Shown: piece after piece, positions 38,820 through 47,389 of the stretch
Layout of the letters: each line of letters starts with the position of its first letter
Position numbering within the stretch: the stretch's first letter is position 1
Position numbers and translations under genes: made by a program
The notes under the pieces: generated by a model
Seen by the model: the letters and a program-made list of their open reading frames with translations, nothing else
Told to the model about the DNA's origin: nothing
Databases searched by the model: none
Assembly: GCA_023333565.1 (NCBI GenBank)
Contig: JAJKFH010001941.1
Location: 372,001-436,000, forward strand
Length of the DNA: 64,000 bases
From: Puffinus mauretanicus
Lineage: Eukaryota; Chordata; Aves; Procellariiformes; Procellariidae
Reading direction: 5' to 3'

Positions 38820-38838
38820 CACGTGCCTGCTGCACGTG
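38820..38838. promoter_or_regulatory. Tandem CACGTG E-boxes, 7-bp spacer
   Basis: CACGTG at 38820-38825 and again at 38833-38838 are separated by CCTGCTG. Canonical E-boxes bind bHLH factors such as USF, MYC/MAX and CLOCK:BMAL1; the last favours pairs with 6-7 bp spacing. The site lies about 4.3 kb upstream of the CARMIL1 start codon. Function is inferred from the motif only. Confidence 0.45.
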
Positions 38839-39051
38839 TGATACACAATGCTGCACTACTACTGGAGCGTGATCCTAGCTAGGGCACCCAAGTTGTGATC
38901 ATTTGCACCAATGCAGGTAATGTGAGGTTAGGAGGCCCTGCTAACACAGCAAGGATGGCTCAGGAGCAGCTCAGGGCATCAGCTGCACCTGAGAGTTATG
39001 AGAGTGCCACTGAAATCAGGCAGGAAACCCAGCTGAGTCTGTCCCAGTTGT

Positions 39052-39067
39052 CCCAGTTTAAACTGGG
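39052..39067. repeat. Perfect 16-bp palindrome
   Basis: CCCAGTTT is followed directly by AAACTGGG. The preceding sequence repeats TGTCCCAGT in tandem (from about 39040), so the palindrome may have arisen from a local duplication. Confidence 0.85.
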
Positions 39068-40859
39068 CACCTCTGTTCTCAGCTGTCCCGATGTGCCTCT
39101 ATCAGTGGGCGAGGAGGGATAAAAGACGATTAAAATTTAATTACTGAAATGACAAAAATCCCCTTTCTGACCCCCTTCAGTGATTCAGGTTACAACACGG
39201 TATCACAATTTCTCACACTGGCACAACATGGAAAGTGATAAACTGCCACAAGCGGGTACGGATGACTTGCTGTAGGGGGCTGAACTTCTTCAAGTGTTCT
39301 TGCCGCTGGGGAAGACGTCTGTGACAACTGCATCCCTGCTGAACTGACTAGTGGAGAGTAAGGGTCAACAGGAAAGGACAAAAATCACACCTCCTTACAA
39401 AGCCAGCAAGCTCTCCATGGTGTGGTTTTGCCTGTAAACTGCGGAGAAAAGTTTCTGTTCGGGAGGCTCTGGGAGTTGGTTTGGGATCCCTAGGGAGGTG
39501 GTCCAGTCCTCTCTGCGCTGGGAGATGGACCCTTGGGATTGGAAACGCCCTTCTTTTCACAGGCCAGGCTGACATTGTGATAGCGCCAATATCTAGGCAT
39601 TACTGTAGTCGGAAGAGCAGGAAGCAGCAGCCTGCCTGGGCAATCTTGTTCTGCCTCCTGTCCAGGGAATAAGGAATGGGAAACGATGCGTTTTGCTGAT
39701 TGAACCTGGCCTTATGAGCACTAATCCACCTGAGTTTAGTCTGTACCTCCCCTACCTTGAACCAGGTCCAGTCTCCCAGGCGCCAAAGCAGGAATTATAT
39801 AGTAGCCGTGGCAGTGCTACTTCATTAGTCTATAGCGCTGGTGATTAAAAAAAACCAAAACAAAACAGCCCTGCCTGCTGCCATCATTCATTCTTTTTTT
39901 TTCTTTTCCTTTGCACATTCTGGGCTTGCTGTGCTGGCCAGCTCGTGTGCGAGGAAGGCGGGAGGGAGGAGGTGCCAGCAGTATCCCAGCAGAATGCTGC
40001 AGGCAGGCAGGCAGGCCTGGAAGGAACACATCATTTTTGCAGCTGATGCATGCTGAGAGGCCTGCGGTTGTCTGGTAGCAGCCAAGGAAGCAAGGTCCAT
40101 GCTTCAAATGCTGTTTCAGACAGAAACGAGGCAGTGGTTTAGTGCAGCATGAGAAACTGTCATGCTTCATGTGTAAGCGGTCATAGATCAAAAAATGCAT
40201 ATTTTTTGCAGAGCAGGTGAATAGCGATGGAAGAGAAGGTATCTTTCTGGAAGTTTTAGCTGAACACAGGGTATTAGACTCAATAAAGAAGTAACTGCAT
40301 GAAATTACATGGCCTTTCTTATGCAGACTTAATGATCTGATTTTTCCCTCCCGGGTTTTAGAAAAGATGTGAACTTCTCAATTCTTTTTTCGTTTCCTGC
40401 CAAAAGACGCCTATGTTCCTCAGTGGAAGTAAGCTTGAGTCTATACAGCAAGCAAGAAACACAGTTTTCTGCTGAGCTGTGAGGAAAGATTGGCAGAAAG
40501 GGAAGGAAGAGGTCAGCAGGTATTCTGCATACATCAGAAAAGGACGCATATACAGTGAAGAAAAGAGAACAGAGGATCGTCAATGGAAAAGGAACACAGT
40601 GCATTCTATATATATATATATACACATTCATATCCAGATAAGATTCGATTGACGTTGCTGTATATTAAAAGTAGGCAGCTTCTTTACTATATTCCTTTAC
40701 TAATATATTCACTTTTTGTTTATTTTCTTTAAGGGATGTCCTTATTTGTTCCATGTAACCAGCAAACTAGAAAGAGAGCAAATTGCAGCCATTTCTGTAG
40801 TAATAGTATCTGTGTTGGTAAAATCATCTCTGACGTTAGAGGTCTGGTTGGTGCCATGG

Positions 40860-41376
40860 TGTCCTGGTTTTGGCTGGGATAGAGTTAAATTTCTTCCTAG
40901 TGCTGTGTTTTGGATTTAGTATGGAAGAATGTTGATAACACACTGATGTTTTTGGTTGTTGCTAAGTAGTCTACCAGTCAAGGACTTTTCAGCTTCCCAT
41001 GCTCTGCCAGGTGCACAAGAAGCTGGGAGGGAGCATAACCAGGACAGCTAGCCCAACTGGCCAACGGGGTATTCCATACCACATGACGTCATGCTCAGTA
41101 TGTAAATGAGAGGCGTGGGCCAGGAAGTAGCGATCATTGCTTGGGTCGGGCAGGTGGTGAGCAATTGCATTGTACATCACTCATTTTGTATATTCTATCA
41201 TTATTATTAGCGTTATTATTATTTTCCCTTCCTTTTCTGTTCTATTAAACTGTCTTTATCTCAATCCACGCATTTTACTTTTTTTTTCCGATTCTCTTCC
41301 CCGTCCCACTGCAGCGGGCGGGGAGCGAGTGAGCAGCTGTGTGGTGTTTGGCTGCCTGCTGGGTTAAACCACTACA
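40860..41376 (+). mobile_element. Solo LTR 4, ERVL-type, nearest to CARMIL1
   Basis: A 517-bp element starts TGTCCTGGTTTTGGCTGGGA and ends GGGTTAAACCACTACA. Identical CATGG repeats flank it (40855-40859 and 41377-41381). It has an intact CRE, TGACGTCA (41084-41091), where LTR 1 has TGACATCA. Its TATA region is weak (TATGTAAA) and an ATTAAA polyadenylation signal lies at 41244-41249. Compared with LTR 1 it lacks about 12 bp after CTTCCTAGT. It is in the same orientation as CARMIL1 and ends about 0.9 kb before the CpG island. Confidence 0.96.
41084..41091 (+). promoter_or_regulatory. Consensus CRE (TGACGTCA) in solo LTR 4
   Basis: The full palindromic CREB/ATF site is preserved here. The related positions in LTRs 1 and 3 have lost the central CpG, as methylated CpGs do. 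Retention could mean a younger copy or hypomethylation next to the CpG island. Confidence 0.65.
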
Positions 41377-41381
41377 CATGG

Positions 41382-42295
41382 GGAATCATAATAAAATTGT
41401 TTGACAAGTCACACCAATTTCAAACTGCTAGTCATGTTTCTTCTGAAGACCAGGCTATGCAGTAGTCCCTGAGACACAGAGTGCAGGAGTATGGTATTGT
41501 ACCAGCAAAATAACTCTTCTTGGATTTACGTTGTTGCTCTCACTGAATGCATTTCAGATTTAATTAGACATAAATGACTCCCATCTCCCGGATCCATCAC
41601 TCACTTGTAGAGTGCTTGAAATACAAGGTTTATGCAGTAATCCACCCCTTTAGGATGGAGGGCAACCAATCACAGTCCTGCTGCAGTGAAAATGATCCTT
41701 TCATTGAAACTAGGCATCGCTACGAGAAGCAAGCCGAAAGATTTCCAGAGCTGCCGAGCCTCTTCCTTCGCTCTCACCCAATAAGCATCTTTCTGTCCTT
41801 ATTTTTATAGGTGCAATTAGGCAGCTCATGTGCCGCGTTTCTATAATGTGGCTGACAAAAATTCTCAGTGGCAAAGTGCAACAAGCAAAATACTGCAATT
41901 TGTGGATTTTTCTTTGGTCCTGGGAAAGGAGGCATGTCCGGTTCCCTTCAACCCTGCACAAGCCCAGAGTCTTGCCTCTCCCTGCACAAGGAGTTTGTGC
42001 ACAAGCGATCTGTAGCGAGGGCATTATCTCAGAACAGGTGCTGAAGCGGCTGCCGTCCCTTGGAGATAAGGTGGGGGAGTGAGGGAGAGGCAGATGAGTT
42101 CTGGATCAAAGGTTACCATCTCCCAGGGCTTGAAGTGATCCAGCTCGGGCAACCTCTTTCCCAGGCGGCGAGGACTGACTTGACGATGACAAGCACCGCC
42201 GTCATACCACACACCTTTTTTAATGACACGAGCCCAGAGGAGAACTCCTGGGGTGCAAAGCCCGAAGGTGCATCTGCGAAAGGCAGAGTGTCTGT
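41382..42295. other. Spacer between LTR 4 and the CARMIL1 CpG island
   Basis: Around 0.9 kb of mixed composition with no recognised exon or repeat. It would form part of the first exon or first intron if LTR 4 drives transcription, but no splice evidence is offered. Confidence 0.6.
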
Positions 42296-42360
42296 TCAGG
42301 ATGGCCGGTGCTGCTACCACAGACCTCGGTCAGCGGCCGGGGCCTGCGGCGGCGGCGGGG

Positions 42361-42380
42361 GCCGGGCCGGGCCGGGCCGG
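42361..42380 (+). repeat. (GCCGG)4 short tandem repeat
   Basis: Four exact GCCGG units directly follow a (GGC)n run in the CARMIL1 promoter island. Such GC-rich repeats can vary in length and affect promoter methylation; nothing here shows that it does. Confidence 0.9.
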
Positions 42381-43050
42381 TTGAGCCGCGCCACTCGCGG
42401 CCGCCGGCAGATGGCCCCCGCCGCCGCCCTCCCGGGCCCGCCGCAGCGCCGGAGGCTGATCGGGCGAAGGAGGGGCCGCCCTCGCCGCGCTGAATTTCCC
42501 AGCCCGCTGCCCTTCTCCTCCTCCTCCTCCTCTTCCCTCTCCGCGGCGGGGCGGGCGCGATGGCTTCCTGAGGGCGATGCTCCCGGCCGCCGCCGCCTCC
42601 TCCTCTGCCGCCGGGTGCTCGGTGGGTGCGGGCGGGCGGCTCCCGGCGGCTCTCGCGAGGTGAGGAGGCCGGGCCGGGGCGAGGGTGCCAGCCCTCCTGG
42701 GGCGGGGGCAGCCGCCGCCTCCTCCCGCCCGCGCCTGAGCCGCCGGTGCCGGGCGGGGGGAGCCGGGCGGCGCGGAGGGGCCGGCCGTGTGAGGGGGAAG
42801 GAGGGAGCCGGCGCGGGGGCCGCCGTGAGCCCGGCCCGCCGCGCCTGACGGCTGCCTGCGGGCCGTTCCTCCCCCCTGGAAATGCCCCTCCTGGCCGCGC
42901 CGGCAGCCGGGGGCGTCATGTAGCGCGGAGGGAGCGGGCTGCGCGGGGCGGGAGAAGCCCCTTCCCTCCGTCCGCGCTCACCACGCACACCGCACACCCG
43001 CACCACAGAGAGGCGCACGGCCGGCCCTCCTCCCCCGCCCCGCTGGTTGC

Positions 43051-43089
43051 ATGCCCGCCTCGCCGGGCGGAGGGACGGCGCGCCGCTGA
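43051..43089 (+). other. Upstream ORF in the CARMIL1 leader
   Basis: A 12-codon frame with ATG at 43051 and TGA at 43087-43089 ends 45 nt before the CARMIL1 start. Its ATG context is weak (TGCATGC). It is in the same frame as the main start, so its stop excludes any N-terminal extension of CARMIL1 through this leader. It is a real uORF only if transcription starts upstream of 43051. Confidence 0.6.
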
Positions 43090-43134
43090 AGCAGCCCCGC
43101 CACCGGGCACCCCCAGGCGCCGGGCAGCGCCACC

Positions 43135-43174
43135 ATGGCCGAGGAGAGCTCCGACGTCCCCAAAGAGTTGATCG
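43135..43174 (+). CDS. CARMIL1: CARMIL1 coding exon 1 (start codon to first donor)
   Basis: This exon encodes MAEESSDVPKELI plus the first base of the next codon. CARMIL1 (LRRC16A) is a large cytoplasmic and membrane-associated protein that binds actin capping protein through a CPI motif, lowers its barbed-end affinity and so supports lamellipodia, ruffling and macropinocytosis. The start has an excellent Kozak context (GCCACCATGG) and an in-frame TGA 16 codons upstream. The donor is GTAAGG at 43175. The peptide closely resembles the mammalian N-terminus as I recall it (MTEESSDVPRELI), and is unlike the CARMIL2 and CARMIL3 starts. A 309-bp open frame reading on past the donor is intron. Confidence 0.95.
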
Positions 43175-46100
43175 GTAAGGGACGGGGTATGGCGGCGGGG
43201 ACGGCGGGCAGTCTCGGGGGAAGGTGTTGCGGGCGGGGGGGGAGGGGGGCAAGTTTGGAGGCCGCCGTGCGCGACCCCGGGCTGCAGCGCTGCCGGTGGG
43301 GGGGATGTTGGGGGACCCGGGGGGGCCGCGACGACGGGCGGGGGGTCTGTGGAGCCGGTGGAGCTCCTCGGGGGCTGGCTGGGGGAGCCGAGGGGGCTCT
43401 GCGGGTGCCGGAGGGGGCTCCGCGGGGGGTCGGGGGTCTCTGAGGAGCCGGCGGGGGGCGGCGGGGCCGCGCCGCCGGCACTTGGCCCCGCTCCTGCGGG
43501 CGAGGAATGGGCGGGCGGGGGCCGCGGGCCTGCAGCGGGGAGGCGGCCGCGGGCAGGGGCTGTACCCGTGTAACCGTCCCCGGGCAGCGCGGGGCTCCCC
43601 CCGGCCCCGCGGCGGGCGGTGACAGACGGCCCCGGCCCGGCGTGCCGGCCCTCCGGAGGGGTCTGCCGGCGGGCAGGGCCGGGGGGTCTTCAGGGCCTGC
43701 GGGGGCTGGCAGACGTGCGGTGAAACTGCCCCGGCCCGCCCGTGCCTCCCGCGCCGGGATCACCCGCACCACCGCCCGGCCGGGGCAGGTCCTCCGACCG
43801 CCCCAGCCTGACGGCGCGGGCTGAGGCTCCGAGCTGTGGCTCTGGTCGTTATTTCTTATTTTTTCCCTTGGGCTTTGCGTAGTTTCAGACTCATTTTCCT
43901 ACGTGCATATGAGAGAGCGAGGGTATTTGTAATTAAAGTTTCGTGGCCACATGCACACAAACCCCCATGTTGCATGGTACACGCTTAGGAAATTACAGGT
44001 GATGGTAAGGTCCCTGAAAATGCTGTCATCGCTATTGGGGAGCATTCGATAAATGGATCATTAACGTGGTACGTTGGTAACCAGTGTCATTTGGGGGTAA
44101 GAGGTCTGGTGCTTTAGGCCTGGTCCTCAGCCACCTTGCTCAGGCCAAACTTCCTTTGGTTTTAGTTGCAGTTTTGCCTGTTGAAGCGAGATCTAAGGCT
44201 CTCACCAACATGAGAATAATTTGAAGTGTTGCCTTAATGACAGATGGAAAGAGAGATTTGTCAGGCAACAAGGTATGTGTTGCATTGAATACAGTCCTTC
44301 AAACCTTACCTAGTTCATTTACACTGTTGCATTTCCTTCAGTTTTGTCAGTCAGTGCTACCGGTGGCAACTGGTTTTAGCATTTATAAAATACTGGTAAA
44401 AATTTGGATGGACGGTTGCAACTGTCACAGAATTTTTTTCTGTATAGACAAAATAGCTCTATTTTGCAGTCCTTTTAGTGTGCAAACCATGTGGTTTGCT
44501 TTAGTCTATAGCTTGCTAGTAAGAAGTGATGAGCTGGGAAGCGTGCTAGGAGTAGCTATGGTCAAAACCATGAACTTTTTCTTTTTTGAAGTAGCCAGGC
44601 ACATCTGAGGTGCTAATACATGGTATTTCTTAGTCACTGTGGATCTGCACTGTACTCTGGTGTCGTAGGCGAGGTGTGGTGCATATTACAGGGAAGAGCA
44701 AAGTGACCATCTTTACACATCCCCTCCTCTGGTGGCTTCGGACAATTTTAAGAATTACCCCCCAGTCCTGGTGCCCTGCACCCACCCAGCTTGCTTTGTC
44801 AAGGGCTCTTCTGGGGTGTGTTATCTGTTCATGTAGATTGGTTTGGTTTCCAGCAGTATGTTGGTGTCTGCATGTTAAAATTTAACCTTTTAAATAGACT
44901 TTTGTAGTAACCCTATGTTTTGAGAGCAGGATGAAAGGATGTGCCTTAGCACTTAGTGATTGGAGCATGGAGATTAAATTGGGGGTAGGAGTGTTTGAGC
45001 AGCAGTTTTTGTTTTGTTACTCACTTCCCGTGTGACCTTTGTCAGGTCTCGTAGGTCATAGTCTTCAAAAAACCCTCTCTTACTGTTGACTTACCTGGAT
45101 CCGCTCCTCCAAGGTGTGGGTGTCTGAAGTCTCCAGCATTAGAAATGGATGAGCACTTAAAAGTATGAGCCTCAGTATTATGTTTCCATCTCTGAGTCTG
45201 AAAAACTACTTCGTGAGTCCACTTGTCACCCAATGTGTAAGGAAGCGTCCTCAGTTACATGGGGAATATTTATGAAACCTCTATCTTAACTCTTTGAAGA
45301 AGCGTTTCTAGCTCTTTCTGGCAGATAGAGCCTTGGAGGGAGCTGACATCCTGACGCTGTGCAGAGTCTCGGGTCCCAGGCCCATTTTCTGTCTGTCACT
45401 TGTTGAAGTACGAGCGCTGGAGCTGAGGGCTTGCAGTCGCTCCTGCTGCTGCTGTGTGGTACCTGTGGGACAGCGAAGGGAAGCGGATCTCCCCCACGCT
45501 GGTGCCTCAGGAGGAAGTCCCTTGCTAGACGCAGGCACTTGGAGCTGTTTGTGGGAGAGGAGAAAACGAAAGGCAGAGGCTTGGGGTGGAGGTAAAGTAG
45601 CAGAGACAGCAGCAATACCTTTCCTTCTGCAAGGAGGTAGGACTTTATGAAAAAGTCTGTGTGTTCAGCTTGCTTCTGGGTTCCCAAGGAGGGACAGAAA
45701 GACCAGAATTAGGCCTTACCCGTGGGAGAGGAAGCCTCGGGAAAAGAGTTCACATCGGGCTGGACTTTCCCCCAGGCTTTGCTTACCTGGCTGCGTGGGG
45801 AGCTTGCAGCCTGGCTCCTGACCAAGTGGTTGCCCGGGGAGCCGGCTGCGCTGGCCGTCTGCCACGGGGCTGCCGCGGCTTGGGGCAGGCTTCTCGCTGG
45901 GCAAGCCGCTGCTACCGAGGAGCATTTGTTTCCTGATAGGAAAATTAAAATTCCTGGGGAAACATGCCGATGCTGCAGAAAGAGCTCTTTCTGGTGGAGA
46001 GTCGCTCTGAGGAGGCACGTTTCTGACTTGTGCACCCTTCTGCCCTGCAGGCAGAACGCTGTGGCCTGGGCTAAACGTCCAGGCTTAATAAATGATGTGT

Positions 46101-47230
46101 TGTCTGCGCTAACGCATTCTGACTACTGGACGAAAATTGTGCAAAAAAAGTGCTATACAGAGCACTATAATTAAAAGCCTTAGGAAGAGCCCATTATCTT
46201 CAATTTTAGCCTTTAAACTTTAGTGTGCACAAGGGCAAAGTGTGTGTTCCTGGGGAGGGTGGAGACTTGCCTTTTACAGATGCCAGTTGTAGTGCTGGAA
46301 ATAGGTTAATGTGTTTAAAAGATTCCTTTCTCATTCCTTTTCTGTGGGGCCTGGGGAGTAAAACTTATGGAAGGTGCCAAATTGGCTCTTCTAGATTAAC
46401 TCCTCTGTTTATCTCCCAATTACATCAGTGTCAGTAGTTGTATAAGCTTTCTGACACGGTTCCCTGTATATATGTTCCCTTCAGGCCAGGGTGCAAATGT
46501 TTAGGGGAAAGGCTGGTTCATTTGGTACTTGGCAGAGACCGCATATACGTGTGTATGCATATACGTATTAAAACATTATGGCAATTAATGTAACTTTGGT
46601 GTTGGCACAATGAGGTGGCTACATTGACGTTGGGACTTGGACTGAGACCAATGTTGCCTTCCATAGCATCTGCTGCATACCTGTCAGGTGTTAGTGTCTG
46701 GAAGTCTGCTTGGTTTGCTTTGCAGCTTAAATGGGCAGAGTGCAAAATGTGCGAACACTTGCTTTTCCGTTATCTGACCCATTTAGCCTCCCTGATATTA
46801 ACAACAGGCTAAAATTTTTGCAATGCAAGAAGCTAATTGGCTTTAGCAAGCTTTTCAGGTACAAATAATAGCAAGTGAGGAATTTGTTGCATTTTCCCGG
46901 AGTAGAGCTAAGCAGTGCTGGGGCTTGTCTTGGGAATGCTTTTGATGTGTAAGTAGTGCTGGAAAGAAATATCAAATTATGTTTAGAATCCTGGCATATG
47001 AAATAGATAATCCTATCATAGTAGACATAAATTATTGTGTAAATGACATACACAAAAGTTGTACTGGTGTTAGGTTGTTTTTAGTACTGGTGCACGTGCA
47101 TGAGACTTCCATGAGTGCAAGCGGTTGAATAACATAGCTCTGAGTCCTCCTGAAAACTTGACAGTGGTGCCTGTTTCCTTCTGATGTTGACACTGAAGGT
47201 ATTTAATTAAGATATTTTCTTTTATTTCAG
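43175..47230 (+). other. CARMIL1: CARMIL1 intron 1 (phase 1)
   Basis: It starts GTAAGG and ends TTTTATTTCAG. The first 650 bp are still CpG island and strongly G-rich on the coding strand, with quadruplex-prone G-runs at 43231-43249 and 43298-43325. The rest is AT-richer single-copy DNA. Overlapping open frames near 45.3-46.2 kb have no recognisable product. No transposon was recognised. Confidence 0.93.
43231..43325 (+). promoter_or_regulatory. G-quadruplex-prone tracts in early intron 1
   Basis: G-runs at 43231-43233, 43235-43242 and 43244-43249, then 43298-43304, 43310-43314 and 43319-43325, are separated by 1-5-base loops within each cluster. They fit G3+N1-7 quadruplex patterns on the non-template strand, a setting also known for R-loops. 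Structure formation is inferred from sequence alone. Confidence 0.6.
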
Positions 47231-47328
47231 AAAGTGTCAGGGATGTTATTGGGAGGAAAATAAAAATTTCGGTCAAGAAGAAAGTAAAGCTGGAAACCAA
47301 GGGAGATAAAGTGGATAACAAAATATTG
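47231..47328 (+). CDS. CARMIL1: CARMIL1 coding exon 2
   Basis: A 98-bp exon lies between TTTTATTTCAG and GTAAGTATG, both strong splice sites. With the last base of exon 1 it restores a Glu codon and encodes [13 protein letters not shown], then [20 protein letters not shown] (residues 14-46), ending on a codon boundary. It matches the N-terminal CARMIL1 segment that begins the non-canonical PH domain; the lysine-rich stretch (residues 23-38) fits binding to acidic membrane lipids. The remaining PH domain, the leucine-rich repeats, dimerisation helices and the CPI region would be encoded to the right of the window. Confidence 0.96.
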
Positions 47329-47358
47329 GTAAGTATGATAGAATGACTCTGATTTTTT

Positions 47359-47389
47359 ATATATATATAAAAAATATATATATATATAT
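47359..47389 (+). repeat. (AT)n tract at the start of intron 2
   Basis: An AT-dinucleotide run, interrupted by one A-run, begins about 30 bp after the exon 2 donor. It is likely length-polymorphic. Confidence 0.9.

Larger units (their letters stand above)
35151..40854. other. Intergenic upstream of CARMIL1, no gene recognised
   Basis: AT-rich DNA with no supported exon. It includes paired CACGTG E-boxes (38820-38838), a perfect 16-bp palindrome CCCAGTTTAAACTGGG (39052-39067) just after a 9-bp direct repeat, a (GCAG)4 run near 40000-40016 and a short (TA)n run near 40606-40622. Its right edge is the target duplication of LTR 4. Confidence 0.65.
42296..43830 (+). promoter_or_regulatory. CARMIL1: CARMIL1 CpG-island promoter
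   Basis: About 1.5 kb of very GC-rich, CpG-dense DNA surrounds coding exon 1, the usual layout of a TATA-less vertebrate promoter. It contains a (GGC)n run near 42346-42357, (GCCGG)4 at 42361-42380, a (TCC)n tract at about 42514-42533 and several GGGCGG-type GC boxes. No TATA box or single initiation site can be placed by eye, so the transcription start is unknown. Long frames on both strands (262, 312 and 264 codons) are side-effects of few stop codons in GC-rich DNA. Confidence 0.92.

Noticed and set aside
43135..43443. A 102-codon protein reading through from the CARMIL1 start
   Set aside because: The coding part stops at the GTAAGG donor at 43175; the remainder is G-rich intron.
42060..43772. 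Long frames of 262 (+), 312 (-) and 264 (-) codons around the CARMIL1 promoter
   Set aside because: They lie in the CpG island, overlap one another on both strands, have Pro/Arg/Gly/Ala-rich composition and match no family. Stop codons are rare in such GC-rich DNA.
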